A DNA stretch of 64,000 nt from Austropuccinia psidii (Eukaryota > Basidiomycota > Pucciniomycetes > Pucciniales > Sphaerophragmiaceae). Below are positions 34,406 through 47,365 of the stretch, in pieces; position 1 is the first letter of the stretch; every line of letters begins with the position of its first letter. The stretch lies in NCBI GenBank assembly GCA_023105745.1, contig JALGQZ010000003.1, forward strand, positions 42,175,185 through 42,239,184, given 5' to 3'. The position numbers and the translations under genes are program-made. A model generated the notes under the pieces. That model was not told the DNA's origin. It worked only from the letters and a program-made list of their open reading frames with translations, and searched no databases.

Positions 34406-36174
34406 TGTAAGCCTTAAAGGTATGTTCATATACCCAAAAAACTACAGAATTTTGATTCCTTTCTGATTGAAAATAATACTTTTATTTTCAAATATTCAAA
34501 TAAAATTTTAAATCCAAAGATAAAAATTATAATGAAAATGTAGAAATAAATTCAAATCAAATTTTAAAAATTCAAAAATACAATCTTACCTGAAATAATC
34601 AAGTAAAAAGGAAATTCTATCAAAGTATGTCAAAAAGAAATTTTTTTTTGGAAAAAATTTAATAAAAGTTATTGAATTTTTTTCCAATAAATGAACATAT
34701 GAAATTTATTCTATAACTAGATTCCTCATCAAGAGTCATGTGGGGTCACCTCTGAGTGAAAATTTTGTAACTCAACTCTAAATAGGCTTGAATCAAGTTT
34801 TTGGTATTTTCTGTAGGAAAATATGTGAATACTCAAAAAATCAATTCAATTCACACCACATCTGATTTTAACAATCAAATGTTTTGCTAAAGATGAGTTG
34901 AGTTGTGTAGCTTAGAAGCTATGATGAATTGAAGTATTTTCAATTTAACTCTCCTAATGTGTGTGTTTATTACATAAGTAAGCTTAAATTTATGTATGTG
35001 GAATTAACAATTGCAGTTGTTTACTGTAATTTTTTCAATCTAATTACATGCTTCAATTTTAATTATAGTAAATGATGAGGACTTGAAGAATAAAATAAAA
35101 TGGAAAGATTAATTTTTAGGATGAAGGAATCTTGGCTTCAAAGCTGCCAGAATCCCCCAAATTCCTTTCTGAAATGCATGGGATGTCAAAATTCATGCAA
35201 AAGATAATCACTTTTGTCTTGTAATTTAGTCAAAGGGTCTGTGACTCAATAGATGATGAGGGTTTGATACCAAAAGGGGAACTTTTAACTGTTGCCAAGA
35301 GGGTAAGCCTACCTATAAGCTAAAACAAGCTCAATAAAAACAGTTCTTACTAGTCTTCAAATCTTTTACACAAATTCTGGCGTGTTTCAAAGGCTATAAA
35401 GCAATTATTACTATGTCAATGGCTGGTTTAAGAGACTCAAAATTGCTAAAAAAATAGCAGAAATGGCTGAAACCAGCCCTTTTTGGGTTCAAAACAGGGT
35501 TTATTGATGCCATAATTGGCCTTTATGTTGTCAATGTGTTTTTCAAGACTGATTATAGTAAGTTTTACTTTTTTAGCAATAGAGTTGGTGGCTAGAAAAG
35601 AACTTCTTCTTTGCCCCACTTTTCCTTCTATAAGTATTATAAACACTGTTAAACCAATCAATAAAAGATTTCAGCCGCCTCTTTTAAATCATTTTTAAGC
35701 TTCTATCCATGTGTAAAATCATCATAATAATTGCTTGTAACTTTTTATAGTAATTTCACCCTTGAACCACTCCAAAAGTGAGCTGAAGCATCTTTCATGA
35801 ATATTAGCCTTTCCACTTTGTTTCCAAATTCACTCTGGTCATTTTTGGGCATTTTCTCTCTTTAAAATGGTTTTTAGAGACTCTGTTCTCATATTAATTT
35901 CCCACAGTCCTTTTCTCTATTAATTTCAATTGAAATTTCTCTTGAAGAAATTTCTTTTGTAGCCATGAATATTCCTTGTAAAGTATTTTTGGTAAAACAT
36001 ATAGTCTTTATAATATTATTATTTTATACCAAGAAAGTTGAAAAAATTATTTTGGAGCCTTTTCTCTTAAAACTCTTGAAATTTTCTATTTCTAATTAGA
36101 TTTTAGCTCATACAAATTTATATGACAGTAAATGTATGTTGTTTTCTATCAAAGTTTCATATCCACACCTCAAA
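34406..36174 (+). repeat. Solo LTR, family C (copy 1)
   Basis: It begins TGTAAGCCTTAAAGGTATG and ends ATCCACACCTCAAA. It matches 37615-39453 in order over its whole length. The flanks are ACATC (34401-34405) and GCATC (36175-36179), a 5-bp duplication with one mismatch. No internal element sequence adjoins. Confidence 0.85.
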
Positions 36175-37614
36175 GCATCTTAAAAATTGCAATAATTTCC
36201 TTATAATAAGCTGGCATAAAGTAAAGAAGAATTTGAAGGCTTGTTTTGGCACTTCTGCAAAGACCCCAGTTGTATTACCATCATCATCAAAGCAAATTAG
36301 ATGTTAATTTATTGCAAATGAAGTCTAATAGAAGTCTAAAATTTAATTTAAGCTTACACCAAAACATATTTAAGACTGATGGCGCAATTGTAAGAAAAAA
36401 TATATTTCAGCAAAGAATTTTGATAGCTCCACTGGGGAAGGAGCTACTGATGATGAAAACAAAAAGAGTATTCATAAAATGTCTCAAAGACTGGAAAACC
36501 TTTTCCCATGCTATCAGCAAATGGATTATCCTTTTAGTAAGAAATAAAATTTAGCTTCAATTGCCAGTTTTAATCTTCCAAAACTAAGTGTTGAGTATTC
36601 AATTTATTATAGTAATTATTTGAATGGCGATGAATTATGTGATTTCTCCTTTATATTTTCAGGGAAGACTCAATATAATTGGTATATTGTTAGCTACAAG
36701 ATGCACATGCCTCCCAGTCAAACTCAAATTATAATTAAAAGAATGAAAGAGATGCTTATGGGCTAGTAGGAAAGGGTCAAGATAAATTAAATGATCTATT
36801 GGATTCCTCTTTTTTATTATTTCTGATATTTTTCTAAGCCTTTTGGGATTTATAAAAATAAAGGCAAGGAGCATACCCATTCAGTCACTTCACATATTGA
36901 TCCAATCTTTATTATGGATATTACTGATGATGGTTTTAATAAGGAAGTAAAAGTGGAATCATCTTTGAAGCCTGTATTTTCAACTCCCTCTACAAGTAAT
37001 ATCAATAGGGAACAATAAAAGACTTTGAATCGAAAGAGTTCTTCAACAAAAAAAGAATGAAAATCATTCCATACAATCATATGTATCTGTATTAAAGGTT
37101 TGTCATTAGGGTTAATAGTAATACTTGTGATATCTGGAAATAGATCTTATCTAAGTTTGTTTTTTGTATATCATGTAATTCAAGTGAGATTGCAAGATTT
37201 GAAGACTGGCTTGGGAGAAAAAGAAGTGTAAATAGGAGAATGAGTTTGAAATTAAGCGGCTTGAAAAGGCTGAAATCCAAAAAAATATAAACATCAGTTG
37301 GAAGGGGAAAAAAGGGGATGGAATTGAATTTTTAGGATAATGAGTTTAAAATTCAGAGTGCCTTTGATTAGCACAAGCTGAATCTCCAATTTAATTCTCA
37401 ACATGATCAAAAACACATGAGCTTATCATTCCAATGTTACAATCAAATTGGTCAGAAACAAAACTGGTGTCCATAATTAGTTTAATCAACAATCAGTTAT
37501 TTGATTAATACAATATCTCACCATGTCTTTATCTTTAATTAATTCCCAATAAAATATATGCAAAGTACTTTTTGGGTGTTACATGATTCACTTCCAATTA
37601 AAAACCTGAAATGC
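36175..37614. other. Gene-free interval between two solo LTRs
   Basis: Short frames occur (for example 36246-36554) but none shows a recognisable domain or convincing composition. No repeat structure was recognised. Confidence 0.45.
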
Positions 37615-39453
37615 TGTGAGCCTTAGAGGTAATTTCATATACCCAAAAGACCACAAATATAAAAAATAACATATTAATATAAATAAAATAAATTTATTTA
37701 TATTATTAAAATAAAAATCAAAATATAAATATAAAATTATATTAAAAATAAAAAATTAATTACAATTTAAAAATAAAAATACATTAAATTTTGTAAGTAT
37801 AAAATTACATTTATACTTGAAAAAATTAAGTAAAAATGAAATTTTAACAAAATTGTGAAAAAATAAATAAATTTGGAAAAAAGTTAAATAAAAATTATTA
37901 TAACTTTTTATCCAATAAATAAATACATAAAATTTATTTCACCATTGGATTCCTCATAAAAAATCAGGTGGGGTCACCTCTGAGTGAAATTCTTGTAACT
38001 CAACTCTAAATAAGCTTAAATTAAGTTTTTAGTATTTTCAATACAAAAGTTGAAAATCCTCAAAACCTTAATTCAATTCACACCACATGTGGTGTTAACG
38101 ATCAATTTTTGTGTTAAAATTGAGGTGTTGTGTTTAGTTTAGAAGTTATGAGGAATTGAAGTATTTTCAATTGAATTCAATTGAAATGTCAAAATGTGCG
38201 CATGTATTACATAAGTGAACTTTGATTTACGTATGAGGTGTCAATTATTACTGTATTGTACTGTACAATTGAATTGAATTACATATGTAAATTATAAGTA
38301 TAATACATGATGAGGAATTAAAGGAAAAATAAATTGGAAAGATTAGATTTGGGGGGGAAAAGGAACTCCAGCTCTAAGGGGGAGCTAGACCCCCAAATTC
38401 CTTTCTGACAGGCGTGGGATGTCAAAATTCACGCAAAAGTTCATCACTTTTGGCCTGGAATTGAGTTACAGGGTCTGTGGACTCAATTGATGATGAGGTT
38501 TTGATACCAACTGGGGTAGTTTTAGCTGTTGCCAAGAGGGTAAAACTACCCTTAAGATGAAACAGCCATAGTAAAAACAGTTTTAACTGGTTTCTACGCC
38601 TCTTACACACATTCTGACGTGTTTTGAAGGCTCTAGGCCTTGTATTGCTATAGTAATGGCTGATTTAAGGGTCTAAAATGGCTAGAAATGGCTAAAAATG
38701 GCTTAAACCAGCCCTTTTTGGTCTAAACCAGGGTTCAATGATGCCATAATTGGATTTTTTGTTGTCAGGCTGTTTTTCACGACTGACAAGAGTAAATTTT
38801 ACTTTTGGAGTAAGAGAATTGATGGCTATAAAAGAATGTCTTCTTTGCCCCACTTTTCTCTTCATGTTAGAATCTTTTCCTTTTATTAATTAGTTTAAAC
38901 ACTGTTAAACCAATCAATCAAATATTCAAACCACCATTTTTAAATCATTTTAATCCTTTTAACCACATGAAAAAATCATTATAATCATTGTTTGTAACTC
39001 TTATAATCATTTTTACCCCTGAACCACCCCAAAAGTGAATTAAAGCATCTTTCATCACTGTAAACTTTGTCACTTTGTTTCCAAATTCACTCTGGTCACT
39101 TTTGGGCGTGTTTTCTCTTTAATATTCTTTTTAAAGGACTTTTTTCTTTAATTAATTGCTTGCAGTTCTTTGCTCAATTAATTCCAATTTAAATTGCTCT
39201 TGAAGAAATTTCTTTTGTAGCCTTAAAATATCTCTTGTAGAGTATTTTTTGGATAAATTTTTATTGTTGGTAAAACAATAAATTTTTATAATATTATTGT
39301 TTTATACGAATAAAGTTATAAACAATAAAATGGGCGTGTTTTTTCTCAAAAATAATATTTCATACTATTTTTAACTGAATTTTACCTTATACAAATTTTG
39401 AGGACAGGAAAAGTACTTGATTTTTAATCGAATTTTCATATCCACACCTTACA
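37615..39453 (+). repeat. Solo LTR, family C (copy 2), exact target duplication
   Basis: 1839 bases from TGTGAGCCTTAGAGG to TCCACACCTTACA, flanked by AATGC at 37610-37614 and 39454-39458. The start resembles the family B LTR start (TGTGAGCCTTGAGG) and both end CTTACA, so C and B LTRs are probably distant relatives. No coding sequence remains, as expected after recombination between two LTRs. Confidence 0.92.
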
Positions 39454-39621
39454 AATGCTTTTTGGAATCCATAGGTTTTTCAATTTCATATTTTATGGAA
39501 ATTTAAATGGTCTTGAGTGGTGATTTGACTGTTATATAAATAAACTAAAAGATATTAGTGGGGATGAATACTTTAAATACTAAAACAAAACACTAGTTAA
39601 TCTGACAAACATTGTCAGGTT
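39454..39621. other. Spacer
   Basis: Short AT-rich spacer after the solo LTR. Nothing was recognised. Confidence 0.4.
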
Positions 39622-40260
39622 TTATATTATGGGAATTATAAAAATTGTGAATGTTTTGGAAGCCTGCACAGGAAGTCCCAAACATGTATCATTACTAGTA
39701 TCAATAGAGATTTTAGTATAATTCATGAGATCCTTGGCCCTCCAAATGATTTGAAATATTCCATTATTTTGAGAAAAATAAACTTCAAAGTTATTATCGG
39801 GAAATATAGACTTTCTATTAGATAATTCCTTGGTTTTATTTATATTGAGTGATCCATTTAGTTTATTAGCTTTCATCCACCATCTAGCTGCCATAATTGA
39901 AGCACCCATGTATATATGTGGCTTATTGTAAAATTCATTTTTGGTAAATTTTGAAATTTATGTAAAGTATTTATTTGAAGCATCAGGGAAAGTCTTGGAA
40001 AAAGATGGAAGTCCATTGTTTTGAAGACTTTGCTGTGCTTTATTAAAGAGTCCAAAGGTTTTATGTTGAAACTTTCTTGAAAGGTGAACTCCCAAAATGG
40101 CTAGCATTGGCTCCCAATAGTTCTAATATTGCTCATTGATCCATAAAGTCCACTTGATTCTTTCTTTGTAATTACGTTTTTCCATTCAAGATCCCACATT
40201 TAACCTGAGAGTATCTTCTTATTGATGTTTACTGGCTGTAAGTACTTTTTTCTCTTGAAA
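39622..40260 (-). pseudogene. Unidentified decayed coding remnant
   Basis: 39622-39909 and 39873-40055 on the minus strand give protein-like sequence in neighbouring frames (MGASIMAARWWMKANKLNG; HKTFGLFNKAQQSLQNNGLPSF across frames). The upstream stretch to about 40260 reads like continuing protein (YWEPMLAILGVHLS). I do not recognise the family. It could be the body of a DNA transposon whose Harbinger-like transposase lies to the right, or an unrelated decayed gene. Confidence 0.3.
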
Positions 40261-41384
40261 TTATTTCTGTGAAAGGTGATTCCATTTGATTTTATCTTCT
40301 GGAGTAATTGGAGAAAATGGTAAGAAATCTATTATGGAAATTGAATTTTTCTTTTGGGCAAAGACAAGGGTTGAATTAGAAGAAATAGGGGTAAATTTAT
40401 CATCATTCTTAATAAATAGAATCCCCCTTGAAATTCCAAGATTTGTATATTTTTGGATTGATCAATTTCTGAATTGAAAATTTCTTCTTGGAACTTTTGT
40501 AAGGGGAAAATCAGATAATTCAGAACTATCCACATTTTTCATCCGAATTATGGGGTTTTTTTGAGTTTGATGGTATTAGTTTATGATTATTACAAGAAAA
40601 AGTTATTTCATAAAGGAAATAAGCTTCATATAAGTAAATAAAATTGGAATTAAATATTGGACATATTCTATTCTATGGTGGGCAACACCTATAAGCTGCA
40701 ACTATTCAGTATATAAAAAATTACTGTTTTCAATTTCATTTTTTTGAAGAAAATGATCAAAACCTAAAACAAAATGATAAGTTAATAAAAACGCCTTCTA
40801 GAGGTAATGAGAGTGAGAGCAAGCAAAATCAATACAATTAAAACTTCTTTGTTATGTTTTTTTTCTGAATCAATGAAAAAAATAATAATAATAATTAATT
40901 GATAAGACTACCTCCTAGATGTACGGAGAGTGAGATAAAGACAAAGAAATAAAAGAACTTACTTTTTTTCCTTTTGTAAAGAAACTAATAAAAAACTAAA
41001 AAAATAGAAAAAATCAATAAAAGTACCTCGCAGATTTATTGAGAGTTAGAGTAATCCAAAAAAAGTCATTTCTTTGGTTTTTTTTCTCAAAAATCATAAT
41101 AGGAATCAGAAAACATTGAGAAAAAGTTCCTCCTGGAGGCTATAAGAGTGAGACTCATTTTTGGATTTATTTTTCAAAATGAAAATCCAATTCAAAAATC
41201 AACAGAAAAAGATCAAAATAAAAATAAAAAACATAAAAAGAAAACATAAAAAGAAAACTCAGCAAGAATGGTTTTAACATGACAGGAGCATAAAACAATC
41301 AAAAAATTATCTTGCATTTTTGTTGTTTTTTCAGATGGAAATAATTTACTATATTAAGAAAATTCATTTTTCCAAGCAAAATGA
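40261..41384. other. Gene-free AT-rich interval
   Basis: Between 40780 and 41170 a motif recurs about every 120 bases: TCCTCCTGGAGGC, CTCGCAGAT, CTCCTAGATG and CTTCTAGAGGTAATGAGAGTGAGA. Each is followed by GAGAGT(G/T)AGA and an A-rich stretch. This looks like an old tandem repeat of at least four units. No gene was seen. Confidence 0.45.
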
Positions 41385-42600
41385 TCAACATTCATTATTA
41401 TAGAAATTCAATTTAAGGAGTCCTTCATTCATTGCTTGAAGCTCTGGTGGATCCTCATTATCATGCAGCTTGAGACATTTGTCATCAATTTGTGCCAACA
41501 AATTATGCAATATTATAAAGGTCATAGCGCAATTCACCAAATTTTGAATATCTTCACACCCTTTCATTTGACATTTCATTTTATGTAAACTAGACCAACA
41601 TCCTTTCAGAATACCAATGGAATTCTCAATAAAGACCCAAGATTGAGAAAGGCAATAGTTGAATTTCCTTTTATCATTGTTTTGGTTTTAATTTACTTTA
41701 TAATAGGTAATAATATTATTTGAGCTTAAATATTCTGAATTAGCCAGTAAGTATTGACTTTTGGAGAAGTATCGTTCAGGAGTTTGAAAATATTAATATC
41801 TTTGCATAATCTTGAGTCATGTACTGATCCTGGAAGACCAACACGTAAGGCCCAAAACCACTTATTCAAATAATAAACAAGCTGAATTAATATGGAGTAT
41901 CTATCCAAAAAAACAATTGATCATTTTTATATATAAACTTTCATAACATGATGAAGCAAATACTGGTTCTTTCTATCAAAATAAACTTCTTAATCATTGC
42001 GTGCCTTGGAAATAATGGAACCAATATTCCATCAATAAGCCTAATGCAACCAGGAAATATTTCTGCTTGCATTACCTGAGATATCTCCCTGTGCTAATCA
42101 TGATTAAGTAATAAAAGATAAGATTAATGTTCTTTGAATAATACTGAAACTATTCCTTTGGTGTAAAAGATGACAGTTCCCTGACCAATTTCAAACAGTC
42201 CCCCAATTCTTCCAACTAAACAACCTTTACCATTGCTACCAAATCAGAAAATTGCTACAGCTAATTGTATACCAATATCACATTTCTTTAAAGTTGTGTT
42301 TTTCTGGAAAATGTTTCCAAAACTGATAAGTTGGATCAAGCCTTGGAATCTTTCATATGCTTTTCAGCATAGTTTCTGAAATTTCTGGGATTTTAAGCCT
42401 TAAAAATCACTGCCTTGGTAAATGTAAGGTGGTTGATGAAGCTGGAAGCTGGTTAGATATTGTTTTTCATGGAATGAATTGAGTAAGATAATGTCTTCCT
42501 ACATCCCTTTATCAGTATCAGATTCAAACTCATAATAATATTCAGCTGTCTGTAAATTCGAGAAGGGCTGTTTGCATTGAGCACTGGGGGAATGATAAAT
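41385..42600 (-). pseudogene. PIF/Harbinger-like transposase remnant (copy 1)
   Basis: DNA transposase of the DDE_Tnp_4/PIF-Harbinger type, read on the minus strand across several frames. About 42130-42290 carries the helix-turn-helix-like block (IQLAVAIF, FEIGQGTVIFYTKGIVSVLF). About 42000-42060 carries FPGCIRLIDGI with the first catalytic D. About 41800-41850 carries VGLPGSVHDSRL with the second D. 41385-41579 carries the C-terminal CAMTFIILHNLL block. Many stops and shifts exclude function. Terminal inverted repeats were not found. Confidence 0.7.
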
Positions 42601-42904
42601 TGAGAAGAAGAAACAAATTTTGATTGAAGTGCCAAAAACAATATGGTATTTGGGGAAAAAAATTGAGTTTATTGAGCTCAAAACACCGCAGTTTTTGAGG
42701 TTTTATATTGAACAAACTCCCAAAATTGAATGTTGTATTTGTTTTGTGAGAAAAAAGGGTTTTTGATTGTGGCAATCTTCAACTTTAAGGGGGCTTTTAA
42801 TGAGCTTTTTAATAATAATTATTGCAAATATATGACTGTATAACCTAATCATTACTGATTATTCTGAATTTTATTCAACATGAAAGATGAATTTTGGCTT
42901 TAAT
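42601..42904. other. Spacer right of the Harbinger remnant
   Basis: It may contain the N-terminal end of the transposase remnant. No clear feature. Confidence 0.35.
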
Positions 42905-42991
42905 AGTTCATTTTATTATATTATGATAAGAACAGTCATAGTACTCTTGATTCATAGTGATATTGTAAGGAGTTTCATAGACAAAATTTAC
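42905..42991 (+). repeat. Fragment of a family B-type LTR end
   Basis: The sequence TTATATTATGATAAGAACAG, then TCATAGTACTCTTGATTC and GTTTCATAGACAAAATTTACA, follows the last 85 bases of the family B LTR (compare 52885-52966) in plus orientation, including the ACA end. No internal sequence follows, so it is a truncated remnant. Confidence 0.6.
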
Positions 42992-44712
42992 ATAAACCTT
43001 TCTAAGTAAAAGCTATAATCTTTACCTCTTATTTAGAATCTTTATTTTAGAGAACAGAATCATAATTTTGAGTCCTTTAATCAGTCCCTCACAGAGTGAT
43101 ATATAATGGTATTAGCTTCAAGACTGTAGCACCATTATATCAAAATATACCATACCAATACTCTTTGAGTAGATAGAGAAGTTTCTATTTTTTTTAAGCT
43201 CTCATATAGCTTCTACAGTGTTTTTTGAGGACCATATAGGAGATTATTTTATCGAAGGGACACTATAATGCCACATAAAAATTAACCCTTTAAACCTTTA
43301 TCTCCCACAGGTAAAAATTTTATCAATAATTTTCTCTCAAAAAAAGAAAATTAATATTTTGAAGAAAGTAAAAAAGGCTTTCAGACTGCATATGTTTGTA
43401 ATACTTAAGTAAAGGTAAGTTAAAGCTGTAAATATACTGTCAGTATAACCTATTGCTACAATTTGAGTCAATTTTAGCTCTGTATCTAGAAAAGCAACGA
43501 AGCTATTAAGGATCGAATTCTATAATACCACACAAAGTGGTATTGTGGGAGATCAACCAAGACAATTTTATTATGAGGTTTAAGAGCTTACGAATTTATT
43601 TCATTCAAATGATTACACAAAACTATGAAATAAATTCCCACACCTTCTGGTAAAAGGTGGTACTGTGGGATACCCTCTCATATAATTTAATTATGAGGCA
43701 TTAAATCTAATCAAATAATGTTTATATCTTTATTACACTTATATTATTAAGTCAGAGCCATCCTTAGGCTTTATGTACAGAATCAGAAGTATCCCAGATC
43801 TTGGAACATTACTTAGCCTTCCATTGGTAGGAATTCTTGGTTTTTCAGCACCAATGATGGTGTTTTTGGTCATTTTGAACCAAAAATTATTCACCAGAAT
43901 GAAGAAACTTTACTGTTTGAATGTTTAAATAGGTTTTCCTACCCTTTGCACTCTGATTTTAGATAAAGGGAGGCTTCCCCTATTAAATCCCCCAAATAAT
44001 TTCATTATATTACTCTTATGTGGCTACACTGTCTCACACAGGAGTTACCCTGGGATGATTAAGTATAGAGCTATAATTTTAGTAATTTTTCAATTGTTAT
44101 GGTAGCTCAACTTATAGTTAGGTCAAAAAGTACTTTTGACAGATTCATGACCACTATTTCATTCTAGTTGAGCACTTCTTAAGCTAATTTCAAGCTGTCT
44201 TAAATGCCAAAGTAATTTTTATAGCTTACATTCACCTTTTCATAGCTACCCAATCAGATCAACATCAAAATTTCTATGGAATTTGTTTGGCTCTGTAGGT
44301 AACAATTCTTGCATTACCATACCTTGAAATCTTTTAATCTTTCAAAGAACAGAAATTTGTGTTCAATTAATGTCTCCATATACTCTCTTCACACCAAAAA
44401 CCCTGTATATATTTTCATTCTATCAAAGAATTTTCTATTGAAAGAAAGCTTTTTTTGGTTAATTGAATTTACCAATAATCCAGAATGGAAGAGAATCTTT
44501 AGGAACAATTTTTTGTCGGTGAAGAGCCATTATAATCATCTAACTCATCAAGGCTTATCATTCCATTGACAGAGTTTCTTGGTTTTTTTCATATTCCTTT
44601 ACTTATATTAGCTGCCTCTTATTGGATATGCTTTTATTTAGTATTGAAAATCACACAAGAGACCTGCCAATCAATAAACTATAGTGAAAGTGAGGATTTT
44701 CAGCTTTAAAAG
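42992..44712. other. Gene-free interval with repeated hairpins
   Basis: No gene was seen. At 43525-43697 two similar units follow each other about 118 bases apart. Each has a short hairpin (AATACCAC/GTGGTATT at 43525-43545; CACCTT/AAGGTG at 43641-43659), then GTA(T/C)TGTGGGA and later ATTATGAGG. Confidence 0.5.
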
Positions 44713-46235
44713 TGCGAGTCTTGGGGGTAATTCCATGTACCCAAAAGGCCAAAAAGACAAAATAAGTATTGAATATGATTTACCATATCTTCAAGAAGGA
44801 TTTCAAATTCAGAAAAAATACATTATTTTTACAAAAAATGATTAAAATAATGAAAAAGTAAAATTGGCATTAATTTTGATAAATTAAGTAAAAAACAAAA
44901 TTGATTAAGAAACTGGAAGATATAATAAATGCACCATCGATTTTTCTCTCATTCAAGAAAAGATCATTCCCCATCAGAATAAATTATTTGGCTCACCTCT
45001 AAGTAAAATTTCTCCAGATCAAATCTAAATACTCTTCAATTATTTTTTCAATATTTGGTGTGCTAAAATAAAAAAATCATCACTATTGAAAATGTTTCAC
45101 ATCATATATGGTCTAAACCACCATTTCTGGTTTGAAAATGAGTTTTTGTGTGTAGCTTTTTGAGCTATTAGATTTTATAGTATCTCCAATCAAACTGTGC
45201 ACATGTGTTACACAAATGAACTGTAATTCAAATATGATGTGTGTAAATTTATAATTTTCACTTAGCAAATACAATAAAATTATATATTTGCTAGAAGTTT
45301 CTCTTACATTTTAATGAATTTAAAAGGAAAGAAACTTGAAAAATTAAATTTGGGGGCTAAAAGGAATCTTGTTTTAAAGGGTTCAAAACTCCCTCAAAAT
45401 CCTTGTCTCAGGGAAGGGAGTATTGGGATTAATGAAAGATTGTATAAATTTTGTCCTGTATATACTTAACAGGGTCTGTGAATAAATTTAATTTTTGATT
45501 TCAATACAAACCAGGTCATTCTTCAAGTATGCTAAGTTGATAAAGCTAGCTTTAATCTAAAACAAACCTCATCAAAACTTTTTTAAATTTTCTAAGATGT
45601 CCTTAGGAGTACTTAAAAGTAGGAAAATCTCCTAAAACCATCATTTCTATAGTAATTTCTTGCTTATGGTGCTTCCCTTTCCCCATATTTCATTGTCATG
45701 GTGTGATATTCTTTTACTATTCTTAATGAGCTTTACACCAATCAAAATACATCTAAATCACACTTTTAAGATAAATATAAGACTTTAACGCACATGAAGA
45801 GAGCTCATTTAAATTATTTTGACCTCTTAACCACCCCAAAAGTGGATTAAAACTATTTTTTATTACTATGAGGTTTGTCACCAAGTTTATATCTTCACTA
45901 TGGTCATTTTTGGGAATTTTACCTTTTTGAAAGACTTTCAAAGAATATTTTATCAAATTATTTCTTTAAGTACTTTCCTAAGCTGTTTTAAAAGAATTAT
46001 TGAAAAAGAAATTCTTTTTTAGCCTTGAAAATATCTTGTGGAGTATTTTTGTATACATTATAATTGTTGGTATAAAAAAACTTTCAAAAAAAATAGTTTT
46101 TAAAAGGATAATCTTTCTTCTTTTTTCTATGAAAACTCTTTTAATATCTATTATGAGTCAATATTTTCCTGAAAAGGACTTTTAGGAAAGTAAAAGCACT
46201 TTATTTCAATCAAATAATTGTATCTAAGCCTTACA
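44713..46235 (+). repeat. Solo LTR, family C (copy 3), most diverged
   Basis: It begins TGCGAGTCTTGGGGGTAATT and ends AAGCCTTACA, following the order of 37615-39453 with many differences. The flanks are AAAAG (44708-44712) and GAAAG (46236-46240), a duplication with one mismatch. Confidence 0.75.
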
Positions 46236-47365
46236 GAAAGTCATATATATCTGATTCTGAGATTTTCTCTACTGACAAAAAACAAAACAAACAAATACTT
46301 CTGTATTATTTTAATAAATATTTCCAGGAGTCTATTCCTCATGAATCACAAGCCCTGGCTAATCTAATAATTCACTGGAATTTCCTTAAAAATATTTTTT
46401 TAAAGATCTTTTGGTTTCCTTAACAACTCTCAATGGATAAATAAAATTGGCATCACAGATAAATATCTGATAGAAAAACACACCAAGATTTACTTTTATC
46501 TATAAAGTAAATTTTTTTGAGAATACCTTTATAAAGCATATTATCAAAAGCTCTTAAAATCAATTCCCATTTGCAGGAACTTGAGAAAACAATTTTTTAA
46601 TAAAAAAGCCGGTAAAGTACCATGAAATACATATGTATTTCCTCAAAGTCATTAAATTCATATTTTTGACAAAATTTCAGAAGAGAAAAAAAATTCATTA
46701 AAAAAAACATATCCATTAAATTGAAACTCCAATTTTGTATTCTACTTCAATAATGAGAAAAAAACTCAAATATTCTTTAGGAGATAATTTTAAAGAAGCT
46801 AAGTAAACATTTACACATTAAGAATGATCAAATTAGCTCAATTATGAAAGGAATATATAAAGAATTAATTTTTTGGTGTGGAACTCCTAAATTGAAAATA
46901 TATGTGTTATAAAAAGTTTATGCTTTGTGAGAAATCTTCATTTATTTTTCTGTGAATTTTAAGTAAATATTCTCCCATATCACATTTACCCCTCTTTCAT
47001 GTAATAATTAAATCTCTGGTGGGTCTTTTCCATCATACAAGAATAGAAATTTATAGCCAATTCAGGAATCTTTATTATTAAATATCATGCAAATAGTAAT
47101 CCAATTTACCTATTTTTGATAATATTTTGGAACTTTTTTGGATTTAATCCCTTTCGATTTTTATCAAAACATTTTGGGAAGCTCAATAGCCTCCTTTAAA
47201 AAAGAAATATGATTTAGCCAGTTAAATTTTCAAGCTTTTTTCAATAATTTCCTTGCGTTATGTTACATTTATAGGAAACAATGGTAATGTTTTAGTTTGA
47301 GTATGCTGAGTCAAAAATCAAATATTTATTTGTAACAGGAATTTCTTTGGTTCTTTCATAAATAT
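46236..47365. other. Gene-free AT-rich interval
   Basis: No coding sequence was recognised. Its right end may hold the C-terminal end of the Harbinger-like remnant that follows. Confidence 0.4.

Noticed and set aside
36246..36554. 102-codon plus-strand frame between two solo LTRs
   Set aside because: No domain, no supporting homologue in the window, and length is within chance for this interval. Left as unassigned sequence.
43525..43697. Possible CRISPR-like repeat
   Set aside because: There are only two imperfect units with unrelated spacing, and the genome is eukaryotic.
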